Assembly (NCBI GenBank): GCA_020630875.1
Contig: JAHDIH010000002.1
Span: forward strand, 245,232-309,231
Direction: 5' to 3'
Source: Deltaproteobacteria bacterium
GTDB lineage: Bacteria; Myxococcota_A; Polyangia; Haliangiales; Haliangiaceae
DNA: 64,000 nt
A program made the translations under genes and the position numbers. The notes beneath the pieces were generated by a model that searched no databases, was not told where the DNA came from, and worked only from the letters and a program-made list of their open reading frames with translations. Shown in pieces: positions 18,481-25,220 of the stretch. Positions within the stretch are counted from its first letter, which is position 1. The number at the start of each line of letters is the position of its first letter.

Positions 18481-18724
18481 TTTCCTTAGCCAATTCCTCT
18501 AGTTCGCTTTCGTAGTTATCCTTAGTGATACCCGCTTCGACCTCGTCTTCGAAATCCGCGGATACTGGAAGTGGAGTTGTCTCTTCGAGGGCGTCACCTG
18601 TGGGTGTCTCCGGCGCTACTTGAACCGCAGGGGTGGTTTCTGCGGAAGGTGTCTTTTTGTTCTCTTTTTTTCCACATGCCGAAGCGAAAGCAACCAAAAG
18701 TAGTATCGTTGTTAGTCGAATCAC
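18464..18724 (-). CDS. Small acidic lipoprotein
   Basis: 86 residues. I chose the GTG at 18724 because it forms a GTGA overlap with the stop of the upstream gene and gives a clean signal (IRLTTILLLVAFASACGKKE) with lipobox A-S-A-C. The mature part is short, Thr/Pro/Glu-rich and probably disordered. The family is unknown. It could be an outer-membrane anchored spacer or partner of the heptad-repeat protein encoded just upstream. Confidence 0.72.
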   Translation of the reverse strand: MIRLTTILLLVAFASACGKKENKKTPSAETTPAVQVAPETPTGDALEETTPLPVSADFEDEVEAGITKDNYESELEELAKEIETDG

Positions 18725-19482
18725 TGTGCACCCGCCATTCTTCCGTGTTTGATGAGCCATTTGCTATGTCTGCTCTTCTCTTTCATTTTGAGTTTAACGA
18801 CTCTCTCTATGAGCTTTTCTCTTTTGGCATCAAGTGCCAAGTCGTGTACTCGGTCGAGCCTAGCAATGCGTTTGCCGTGTCGAGTAAATTCTTGTTTCAG
18901 ACTCGCACGATCCACCTTTGCAAACTTAAATCGTTTGGCACGAGCCATCGCTGCCTTTCTTTGAGCTGCGCGTCTTTGAGCTCTGGTCCTTTTGCGTTCT
19001 TCCTTTGACATGCGACCCATGTGATGGCCGTGCCCACCGTGTGCTTTATGTTTGTTGCCGTGGCCATGTCCACCGTGGCCATGTCCACCGTGACTTCTCG
19101 CTGCGGCACCATCTCCGCCACCAGAGCCATCACCTGCTCCCGCACCATTTCCCTCGCCCATGCCGTCACCACGTTTTGCTTTGCGCATGTCTTTGCGGGC
19201 TTCCTTCATATCCTTGCGCGCCCCCTTCATGTCCTTGTGGGCATGACGCATATCTTTTCGTGCGCCTTTCATATCTTTGCGCGCACTTTTCATGTCTTTG
19301 CGTGCGCCTTTCATATCTTTGCGTGCGCCTTTCATATCTTTGCGTGCGCCTTTCATATCTTTACGCGCTGCTTTTTTTCGTCGGTTCAACTCTTGGCTTA
19401 ACTCTTCCGCTTTTGTGTTGTCCCCCCAAGCGGTTGAAGCCAAAAGTGTTATTGATAACACAATTAAAACTTTTCTGATCAT
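18721..19482 (-). CDS. Secreted basic protein with nine ARKDMKG heptads
   Basis: 253 residues. Signal peptide MIRKVLIVLSITLLASTAWG. Residues 39-101 are nine seven-residue units close to A-R-K-D-M-K-G, probably a long charged helix. A Gly/Asp and Gly/His-rich linker follows (about 104-155, with HGGHGHGGHGHG-type motifs that could bind metal), then a very basic helical C-terminus (KRTRAQRRAAQRKAAMARAK...). An unusually good Shine-Dalgarno (AGGAGGGG) precedes the ATG. It heads an operon with a small lipoprotein and a methyltransferase. Composition suggests binding to polyanions such as LPS or DNA, or metal handling, but no homologue is recognised. Confidence 0.8.
   Translation of the reverse strand: MIRKVLIVLSITLLASTAWGDNTKAEELSQELNRRKKAARKDMKGARKDMKGARKDMKGARKDMKSARKDMKGARKDMRHAHKDMKGARKDMKEARKDMRKAKRGDGMGEGNGAGAGDGSGGGDGAAARSHGGHGHGGHGHGNKHKAHGGHGHHMGRMSKEERKRTRAQRRAAQRKAAMARAKRFKFAKVDRASLKQEFTRHGKRIARLDRVHDLALDAKREKLIERVVKLKMKEKSRHSKWLIKHGRMAGAQ
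19180..19368 (-). repeat. Nine tandem 21-base coding repeats
   Basis: In-frame 21-base units encode the heptad ARKDMKG and variants (ARKDMKS, ARKDMRH, AHKDMKG, ARKDMKE, ARKDMRK). Units are most alike near the 5' end of the gene and diverge toward the 3' side, as expected for expansion by slippage or unequal recombination. Copy number could vary between strains. Confidence 0.85.
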
Positions 19483-19522
19483 TTTCCCCTCCTAGTTGTT
19501 GCGACCATGTCGCATTCAATTA

Positions 19523-19798
19523 TCAGTCATTAATTTCTTCGAGGATACCCCTCAGCACGAAATCTTTGACTGCTGCGCTCACATCTAATTTTAGCTGTTC
19601 AGCTTCCACTTCGCCCGAATAAATTTCTAACAGGCATGCGACCAGCTCCTCTATACTCCGAGGATTTTCGCAATGTTGCCAAATAGCAGAACCAGGCTCG
19701 TTCAAGTCGTGCATCTTGTTGTCCGGGGCGGTGATAATTGTTGCGCGATTCTCGAGAATCCGCCCCGCTGTCAGCTTGTGCCTTCTGTACCTAGCCAT
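19523..19798 (-). CDS. Orphan PqqD-like (RiPP recognition element) protein
   Basis: 91 residues from the ATG at 19798. The frame extends upstream to 19924, but a TACACT -10 element ends five bases before this ATG and homology begins here. The pattern LENRATIITAPDNKMHDLNEPGSAIWQHCENPRSIEELVACL... matches PqqD-type winged-helix domains, which bind leader peptides for radical-SAM or other modifying enzymes. No PQQ or RiPP enzyme and no obvious precursor peptide lie nearby, so its role is open. It is divergent from the sigma factor gene at 20014. Confidence 0.78.
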   Translation of the reverse strand: MARYRRHKLTAGRILENRATIITAPDNKMHDLNEPGSAIWQHCENPRSIEELVACLLEIYSGEVEAEQLKLDVSAAVKDFVLRGILEEIND

Positions 19799-19985
19799 GG
19801 TTAAGTGTAGCCGAAAATCAATAGTTTTGTGTTTTAGGGAAGTAATAACGCGGTGGTACGTAACAAGAAGTGTACAGATGTGAAAATGCATCGTTTCGCT
19901 GTGGTTGGTGGTATTAGCCACCAAGTGATGGCGAGACCCACCAAGTGGGACAAAGCGAACTGAGTAATTTCAGTAGTTTACGGTT

Positions 19986-20001
19986 TGGCACCGCTCTTGC
20001 T
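19986..20001 (+). promoter_or_regulatory. Sigma54-type promoter match before a sigma factor gene
   Basis: TGGCAC (19986-19991), five-base spacer, TTGCT (19997-20001) matches the -24/-12 consensus TGGCAC-N5-TTGCW and is preceded by the favoured pyrimidine. Transcription would begin near 20011-20013, directly before the ATG at 20014. A sigma54 promoter would make the gene dependent on an enhancer-binding activator. Confidence 0.5.
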
Positions 20002-20013
20002 TTACCTGAAGCG

Positions 20014-20646
20014 ATGTCCAAAACAACGAAACCGAGTGAATGGTCTGATGGTGAGCTTCTTGAACGCGTTCTAGCTGATAGCAACGTCGCTTGGAACGAA
20101 TTCCTAAGCCGCTACAAGAACCTCATCTTTCGGTGCATCACAAAGGTAACTCACAAATTCTCACCGGTAATGTGTAATGCGGACGTTGACGAGGTATTTG
20201 CAGAAGTGATGCTCGCTCTTGTCCATAACGATAAGCGTAAGTTGCGACTCTACAATCCGGAGCGCGGCACTAAGCTTGGATCGTGGATTGGCATGATCTC
20301 AATCAATGCCGCCTACGACTATCTCAGGGGAGCTGGACGGAGACCAATGCTCGATCGAATCGATGGCACGCCAGAAAGAAACGAAGAAACTACGCGGACG
20401 CCACTCGACGTCGTTGTTGAAAAAGAAAGATGGCAACATCTCAATGGCATCCTCGCTGACTTCTCAGACAAGGACCGACAGTTCCTCGATCTCTACTACG
20501 CCAAAGGCCTGGACGCCGCCGTTATCGCTGATGAGATGAGTATCAGTTTAAAGACGGTGTACTCTAAGAAACACAAAATCCGGGCGCATCTTAAAGCTTG
20601 CTTAAGCCAAATCCGGGGCGAAAATGCCCTTGGCGACTTGGCCTAA
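20014..20646 (+). CDS. ECF-like RNA polymerase sigma factor
   Basis: 210 residues from ATG 20014. The frame continues to a GTG at 19945, but the extra residues cover the promoter match. Region 2 is seen in VAWNEFLSRYKNLIFRCI ... GTKLGSWIGMISINAAYDYLR, and region 4 in FSDKDRQFLDLYYAKGLDAA ... MSISLKTVYSKKHKIRAHL with a helix-turn-helix. It therefore directs RNA polymerase to a set of promoters. No anti-sigma gene is adjacent. Control may instead be transcriptional, through the sigma54-like promoter. It converges on the CarD-like gene, with 16 bases between the stops. Confidence 0.88.
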   Translation: MSKTTKPSEWSDGELLERVLADSNVAWNEFLSRYKNLIFRCITKVTHKFSPVMCNADVDEVFAEVMLALVHNDKRKLRLYNPERGTKLGSWIGMISINAAYDYLRGAGRRPMLDRIDGTPERNEETTRTPLDVVVEKERWQHLNGILADFSDKDRQFLDLYYAKGLDAAVIADEMSISLKTVYSKKHKIRAHLKACLSQIRGENALGDLA

Positions 20647-20662
20647 GCAATTGCTGGGGCAG

Positions 20663-21157
20663 CTATGCCGCTGCCGCAGTAACAAAAAGGTTAGAAATCT
20701 TTTCTTCCACGGACTGTTCTGATGTCTCTGATGCTTCTGCAAGCTCGGATACCAACATGCTTGATGCTTGTTCGAGAAGTTGACGCTCGCCGTACGAAAG
20801 TGGTTTTTCAATACGTTTGAGTTCTAGGTCGCGGATTACTTCAGCTACCTCGAATAAACAGCCAGTGTTAATCTTCTCAATGTATTCTCGTTGACGTCTG
20901 TTCCAGGTTTGTTTGCTTGGAGTGACAGAGTGGTCTGCAAGAAGCGTGAGGATTTCCTCTATGTCTTCTTTGGATACTAGCGGGCGTACGCCTACGGTAT
21001 CCGCTTTTTGTTTAGGTACGATGATCGTCATCTCCTCTTTCTTGAGGACTAGAACGGAAAGTGTATGTCCACTTAGCTCTTTAGTTTCTTCGCCCACGAT
21101 CTCAACGACACCGTGACCGGGATACACACATTTCTTTCCAACAAACAGATCAATCAT
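20663..21157 (-). CDS. CarD/CdnL-family transcription regulator
   Basis: 164 residues from the ATG at 21157. This start has a GGGAG Shine-Dalgarno; a TTG at 21169 is also in frame. The N-terminal RNA-polymerase-interacting (RID/Tudor-like) domain reads FVGKKCVYPGHGVVEIVGEE and TIIVPKQKADTVGVRPLV. The C-terminal helical DNA-binding domain has WNRRQREYIEKINTGCLFEVAEV then LSYGERQLLEQASSMLVSELA. The family stabilises open complexes at promoters through beta-subunit contact. It has a ~45-base leader downstream of a TTGCAT-N17-TACGAT promoter, unlike most genes in this window. Confidence 0.93.
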   Translation of the reverse strand: MIDLFVGKKCVYPGHGVVEIVGEETKELSGHTLSVLVLKKEEMTIIVPKQKADTVGVRPLVSKEDIEEILTLLADHSVTPSKQTWNRRQREYIEKINTGCLFEVAEVIRDLELKRIEKPLSYGERQLLEQASSMLVSELAEASETSEQSVEEKISNLFVTAAAA

Positions 21158-21208
21158 ACACTCTCCCAAAAGTAGTTTGGCCGCATGTAAAGTGCGCGGC
21201 TACCGCTT

Positions 21209-21237
21209 ATCGTAGCCTATCCACGCATAAGATGCAA
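21209..21237 (-). promoter_or_regulatory. Promoter of the CarD-like gene
   Basis: On the minus strand TTGCAT (21237-21232), 17-base spacer, TACGAT (21214-21209). The predicted start of transcription lies about 45 bases before the ATG, leaving room for the visible ribosome binding site. It is a good internal contrast to the leaderless promoters. Confidence 0.6.
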
Positions 21238-21291
21238 AATAGCGTAGTTATTTCAATGACATAGGGGTACTTGCGCGTACATGTAGGTTGA

Positions 21292-21615
21292 TTGCGAGAC
21301 CACAGTCAAAAACTTGCCCAAGCTGGTGAAATCACCGAGTTTCCGAAAATGAATGAAGGTGAAAATGGAGTGGTAAGCTGTGTGGTCGCTCTAGAAGAAT
21401 CAGTCAGCGAGCGACAAATAACCGTCCGCCGTCGACGCGATTCCCTTGGTTACGTCGCTACGCGCAAAAGAACAACCATCCACTTGGACGAAGATGTTGC
21501 TGGTGCATTACAAAAGTTTTGCTCGGAAAAAAAGCTGGTAATGTCTCAGGTGGTATCGCAAGGCATGCGCGGTTGGTTAAAATTTATTGAAAACAATAGT
21601 AACTCTAAGCTCTAG
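21292..21615 (+). CDS. Small protein with possible ribbon-helix-helix end
   Basis: 107 residues from a TTG start; an ATG at 21349 would give 88. The C-terminal ~45 residues (KRTTIHLDEDVAGALQKFC ... MSQVVSQGMRGWLKF) look like a beta strand plus two helices, as in ribbon-helix-helix DNA-binding proteins. The N-terminal half is charged with an Arg-rich patch (VRRRRDS). It could be a small transcription regulator. It is divergent from the CarD-like gene, and its TAG stop interlocks with that of the convergent gene (CTAG). Confidence 0.6.
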   Translation: MRDHSQKLAQAGEITEFPKMNEGENGVVSCVVALEESVSERQITVRRRRDSLGYVATRKRTTIHLDEDVAGALQKFCSEKKLVMSQVVSQGMRGWLKFIENNSNSKL

Positions 21616-22445
21616 GTTTCTGCGTTACAGAGAGTCGGAAAACCACGCGCGACAACTACCTTTACACGTTTGTCCGAGATTTCCACATCGCTTACAACGC
21701 CGTAGCCGCTTGAAGCCATAGTCCAAGCGGCATCGGTAACTTCTCCGATAATATCTTGTCCTGGTACCACTCTATCTCCAATCTTCACCAGAGATTTCGC
21801 TCTACCAAAAAGTGCGCCTTTTTCAATGTCATGTTCGTATTCATCCAGACGCTGCTTTCCATAGTAGCACCGTGGGTCAGCATGCAAGCTTCCAATAAAC
21901 TCAAGAGCATCCCAGGCTCTTTGGAACGTGCCGGGCTGACACTTCGGATTGTCCACTATCTCTCGTAGTACTTCTACGTGCTCGAGACTGGGAAACTTCA
22001 TCACAAGCTCTAAACCATCGAATATGCTTTCGGTTTGCAAGACCTTGGTGATGTAAGGAATCAGCTTTTCTTGCTTTTCATGGAATGCCCAACAAAGGTA
22101 CTGCATGTTCATCCCTTTCTCTGTCGCTAGTGAACGTTCTAGTAAATCCCATCCTTCTTTTGTATTGGCACTCTTTATTGCCAAGAAATCGATTCCCCAG
22201 AGCGAACGGTCGACTATCGCTTTCATGAAGTAGGCTGGTGCCATTGATGCCGCTTTACAGTAAGCGGAGCCGAGGTTTTCGTACTGCTCTCGACCGCACA
22301 TCTCGGGATGTCTAGGGCAGTTCTGAAAATACCGTTTTATCCAGCGTGCTGCTTCTGACTTATCTTTTAACTCTTTACCCGTTGTTTCCAGATGAAATAG
22401 GAATCGCTTAGTGGACATTGCGTAGCGTGCTTTGTGACCCATCAA
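21612..22445 (-). CDS. Unknown protein, last gene of a minus-strand operon
   Basis: 277 residues, no signal peptide. The N-terminal ~190 residues are helical and repeat-like (EGWDLLERSLATEKG..., HVEVLREIVDN), suggesting HEAT/ARM-type helices. The C-terminal ~70 residues are beta-rich, with an SH3-like run (GDRVVPGQDIIGEVTDAAW ... GVVSDVEI). I do not recognise it. It starts one base after the stop of the molybdoenzyme gene, so the two are translated together, and it ends in a CTAG stop overlap with the convergent small gene. Confidence 0.7.
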   Translation of the reverse strand: MMGHKARYAMSTKRFLFHLETTGKELKDKSEAARWIKRYFQNCPRHPEMCGREQYENLGSAYCKAASMAPAYFMKAIVDRSLWGIDFLAIKSANTKEGWDLLERSLATEKGMNMQYLCWAFHEKQEKLIPYITKVLQTESIFDGLELVMKFPSLEHVEVLREIVDNPKCQPGTFQRAWDALEFIGSLHADPRCYYGKQRLDEYEHDIEKGALFGRAKSLVKIGDRVVPGQDIIGEVTDAAWTMASSGYGVVSDVEISDKRVKVVVARGFPTLCNAET

Positions 22446-23204
22446 TTATCCTTTGCTTCTTAAATGCAGTTGTAATGCCTTGGCATGTTCTTTGGCTGCT
22501 TTCTTTATTGTGGGGCGATACAGCAATCGGCAAAGTTTTGCCGGTATACCTCGAGATCTCTCTTCTTGGGCGACTCGTCCTCGTTCATGAGTCATTCGGT
22601 TTTCCGGAAATTTTCCGAACGTCACATTATTTCTCAAAAATATTATTTGAGCGAGATGTTTCACACTTTTGTATCCGTAGTGCGCTGGGGCGACCAAACG
22701 AATGGGCGCGCCATGTGCAATGTTCAAACGCTTTCCATTGAGATGAGTTGCAAGCATTACATCTTTTGCAAGTGCGTCTTCCAGCCACATTGAATTGTAG
22801 TAACCATCTTGTCCTTTAAATAAGACGAATCTAGCGTTCATCTTTTCACTTTCTTCCTTGCAGAGTTTTTCGTAGAAATCAACGAACCGATAACCTTTCC
22901 ATTTGAGGTTGGTACACGACCAAGTGGTTACGCAATGAAAGTCAGAAGTTTGTTCCGTCATTTCTAATTGTGTATTTTGTTCTTGCACGAATTGGAATGA
23001 TGTCTCGGTGAATTGTACGGAAATGTCGCCGCTGAACTCAGTTGGAAAACGATTTGCAAATGCCGGCATTCCGAAGCGTGGCATAGTATCAGAGAGGTGT
23101 TGTCCAGGGGGGAGTGACATACAGTTAGGATGCGGCAAGATAGTAGAACGGTTCAAATTATTGTCTGCTAATTTACTGTCACCAGCTTTCGTAAGTCGCG
23201 CCAC
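22446..23204 (-). CDS. Sulfite-oxidase-fold molybdopterin-dependent oxidoreductase
   Basis: 252 residues from a GTG at 23204, which overlaps the previous gene; an ATG at 23120 avoids the overlap. The molybdopterin-binding domain of the SUOX/MsrP superfamily is shown by F-H-C-V-T-T-W-S (Cys91 is the expected Mo ligand), W-K-G-Y-R-F, and later Y-N-S-M, HGAPIRLVAPAHYGYKSVK. It lacks a Tat or Sec signal and the C-terminal dimerisation domain of sulfite oxidases, so it may be a cytoplasmic, YedY-like core enzyme. The natural substrate is unknown. The nearby fdhD may serve other Mo enzymes. Confidence 0.83.
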   Translation of the reverse strand: MARLTKAGDSKLADNNLNRSTILPHPNCMSLPPGQHLSDTMPRFGMPAFANRFPTEFSGDISVQFTETSFQFVQEQNTQLEMTEQTSDFHCVTTWSCTNLKWKGYRFVDFYEKLCKEESEKMNARFVLFKGQDGYYNSMWLEDALAKDVMLATHLNGKRLNIAHGAPIRLVAPAHYGYKSVKHLAQIIFLRNNVTFGKFPENRMTHERGRVAQEERSRGIPAKLCRLLYRPTIKKAAKEHAKALQLHLRSKG

Positions 23205-23659
23205 GTGCTTCTACCGATTCCCCTAATTCGTCTAATTTCTTTCGTTCGCTTAAAGCGTCCTCCTTTTTGTTGTCGCAATCTAACGATTGCTTGAGCTCTA
23301 CTTCTTCCAATGCCAGGTAGCGACACCAGTTCGTCTACCGTCGCTGTGTTGAGGTCAATTGGTGAAGATACGGAGGGGTTGCTCTTCTTCGTGCTCTGAT
23401 TGTTAGTCTTAACCAAGCCTCCAAGAGTACTAGTCGACTTCCTTCCGTCTAGTTTGATATCAACTTGCTTTCGAGTTGAGTTCTTAGAATCTAACGCGGA
23501 GTGGTTGTCTAGTAGAATGGACGTATCTGGTACAGAAGGAAGAGCTACAGTTTTGGTGGGGGCAGAGATAGTTTCAATTTTTTCGGTGCTAGGTGCGAAG
23601 TGGCACCCAATCATCACGACCAAAAGCATGAGTATCCCATCAATTATTTTGTCCTTCAT
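23168..23659 (-). CDS. ComEA-like helix-hairpin-helix lipoprotein
   Basis: 163 residues. An N-terminal hydrophobic segment ends in M-I-G-C, so it is a probable lipoprotein. A Ser/Thr/Lys-rich linker leads to two helix-hairpin-helix motifs at about 103-163: DLNTATVDELVSLPGIGRSRAQAIVRLRQ and IRGIGRSTWRDLRKLV. This is the ComEA DNA-binding module, which in competent bacteria holds incoming DNA in the periplasm. The start forms an ATGA overlap with the upstream gene, and the end overlaps the molybdoenzyme start by 37 bases. No other competence gene is visible. Confidence 0.85.
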   Translation of the reverse strand: MKDKIIDGILMLLVVMIGCHFAPSTEKIETISAPTKTVALPSVPDTSILLDNHSALDSKNSTRKQVDIKLDGRKSTSTLGGLVKTNNQSTKKSNPSVSSPIDLNTATVDELVSLPGIGRSRAQAIVRLRQQKGGRFKRTKEIRRIRGIGRSTWRDLRKLVTVN

Positions 23660-23859
23660 ACTTTTACCCCGGCGAACAGAGCAGTACGGCGGTCCTCTTG
23701 GATCCGCCGCAGTTGTATTCGACCATTCTTTGGGTACGCATCAAGGTAAATGTTGGTAGAGCCGTCAACGTTGTCGTAGGCACTTCCTATTCTCATCCAA
23801 TAGGTCCTGCCAGACTTGGTATCAATGGGCGTGATTACTTTGTATGTTGTTTTCTTCAT
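23656..23859 (-). CDS. Small conserved-looking basic protein
   Basis: 67 residues from the ATG at 23859; ATGs at 23871 and 23883 are also in frame. The core [35 protein letters not shown] (split here) looks like a small beta-hairpin protein of a type found in several proteobacterial genomes, with no function known to me. A TTGCCA-N15-TAATGC promoter lies eight bases before the chosen ATG. The inverted repeat ATGCCT-GA-AGGCAT covers the start region. It is first in the operon running to 21612. Confidence 0.62.
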   Translation of the reverse strand: [67 protein letters not shown]

Positions 23860-23963
23860 GCCTTCAGGCATTACAAATCTCATGCCACTGGCAACTTACT
23901 GATAATGTTCTAAGTAACGACAAAGTCGCGTCCGATCTTTGGTACCTCATTCAAAAATCGGAC

Positions 23964-23992
23964 AAAAAAAGACGGACGCCAAAGCGTCCGTC
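23964..23992 (-). terminator. Rho-independent terminator after the DUF2853 gene
   Basis: A perfect nine-base stem GACGGACGC / GCGTCCGTC (23971-23979 with 23984-23992) with a four-base loop. On the minus strand it is followed by seven U residues. It lies 20 bases past the stop of the minus-strand gene at 24013-24351. Confidence 0.9.
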
Positions 23993-24012
23993 TTCAAACA
24001 CTCAGCTATCGT

Positions 24013-24351
24013 TTAGTTATAGATAGCTTCTTTGTTGAACTTTTTTACAAGAAGGTAGTAGATGATAGCGCGGTATTTGTTGGGGTTGGAAGAGCCCAGT
24101 GTGTTGCACGCTTCTTTGACGGCTTCGTCGAGTGCTGGTCCGTCGTCGAGCCCAAGTTTCTTTACGAGGAAATTGGTTTTGACCCTAAGCAGTTCTTCGG
24201 AGTCAGAAGAAGAGACTTTGCTGGAGTCGTTGTTGTAGATAGACGGCCCAAGACCTTTTGTCACTTTAGTGAGAAGCTCAGCGTCGTAGCTGATGCCAAG
24301 GTCATTTAGAGATGATTTATATTTTTCTAGTTCTGCTTCGAATTTAGACAT
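24013..24351 (-). CDS. DUF2853 family protein
   Basis: 112 residues from the ATG at 24351; an upstream extension of the frame overlaps fdhD and is not protein-like. The sequence MSKFEAELEKYKSSLNDLG, LLTKVTKGLGPSIYN, SEELLRVKTNFLVKKLGL and NKYRAIIYYLLVKKF match the small all-helical DUF2853 family, whose function is unknown. It is followed by a strong intrinsic terminator. It probably has its own weak promoter (CAATAT five bases before the ATG). Confidence 0.9.
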   Translation of the reverse strand: MSKFEAELEKYKSSLNDLGISYDAELLTKVTKGLGPSIYNNDSSKVSSSDSEELLRVKTNFLVKKLGLDDGPALDEAVKEACNTLGSSNPNKYRAIIYYLLVKKFNKEAIYN

Positions 24352-24407
24352 GCCGAATATTGGAACAACGTGGAGGCACCTGACAACCGGAAGCCGGTGC
24401 TTTCGAA

Positions 24408-25169
24408 TTAACTCAATGTAATCCGATGTGGGTGCGTGTAAACGTTCATTGACTCTCCTCGCACGAATCCACAAAGCGTGATGCCCAAATCGTTTGCGAA
24501 TTGAACTGCCATTGAAGTAGGGGCAGAAACCGCCACCACAAATTGTAGTTGGGCCTGACTCGCTTTTCTAATTAGATCAAAAGAAATCCGTCCAGAAAGT
24601 ACGACTCCTATTCCTTCAGACTTTTGCAGAAATTGGTAGCCGACGACTTTATCTACTGCGTTGTGTCGCCCGATGTCTTCGCGTACGACTAAGATGTTTC
24701 CTTGTTTGTCGAAAAGCGCGGCGCTATGGGTAGCGCCGGTTTGTTCAAAATCTTGTTGCATTGTGCGCATTGCAGCGGGAAGAGAAACAATAAGCTTCGC
24801 TGGAACCACAGTGTTGGTGGTTAGCTTTTTGCCAGTTTCAATCGCATCAGCATTTCTTCCGCAGAGCGAACACGATGTCGTCGCAACCATCGAGTGCTCC
24901 ATCACGATAGGGGTAGGTGAAAACACTGTCATTCGATTTCCCGCAAGAGATATTTCGACTCCTTGCATCGAAACGCCTTCGCAAAGTAGTAGTCCGTGAA
25001 TCAGTTCATTGTCATGCCCTGGAGTACGTAAGATGACGATTTCGTCAGAAAACTCACGCGACGTCAATTCAACGATTAGCGGAGACTCGGTTGCAATCCA
25101 ATCACGAAAGCTCTCAAGATTATGTCCATCGTATCGGTGAATTCGTATCTCAACTGACAAGGCCGACAT
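24408..25169 (-). CDS. fdhD: FdhD, sulfur carrier for molybdenum-enzyme maturation
   Basis: 253 residues. FdhD passes sulfur from a cysteine desulfurase to the Mo-bis-MGD cofactor of formate dehydrogenases. Diagnostic segments are the catalytic Cys pair TTSCSLCGR (Cys100 and Cys103), GATHSAALFD, REDIGRHNAVDKV and LSGRISFDLIRKA. No formate dehydrogenase subunit is in the window, so the client enzyme lies elsewhere. It is divergent from the HD-domain gene. The molybdoenzyme at 22446-23204 belongs to the SUOX type, which does not normally need FdhD. Confidence 0.95.
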   Translation of the reverse strand: MSALSVEIRIHRYDGHNLESFRDWIATESPLIVELTSREFSDEIVILRTPGHDNELIHGLLLCEGVSMQGVEISLAGNRMTVFSPTPIVMEHSMVATTSCSLCGRNADAIETGKKLTTNTVVPAKLIVSLPAAMRTMQQDFEQTGATHSAALFDKQGNILVVREDIGRHNAVDKVVGYQFLQKSEGIGVVLSGRISFDLIRKASQAQLQFVVAVSAPTSMAVQFANDLGITLCGFVRGESMNVYTHPHRITLS

Positions 25170-25220
25170 AGTTGCTCAGCATAGGATGCTTGCCAAGTAT
25201 CTTGTGGTACGTTTTACAGC

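Noticed and set aside
19180..19368. Regular 21-base periodic repeat that might suggest a CRISPR array
   Set aside because: No spacers; the repeats are continuous, in frame and encode heptads. No cas genes nearby.
18571..19495. Several plus-strand frames opposite the heptad-repeat gene, including a 157-codon one
   Set aside because: Cys/His/Phe/Leu repeats arising from the antisense of ARKDMKG codons; no independent evidence.
22446..25169. FdhD as the dedicated maturation factor of the SUOX-fold enzyme
   Set aside because: FdhD serves bis-MGD enzymes of the DMSO reductase class; SUOX-type enzymes use a different cofactor form, so proximity alone is not enough.
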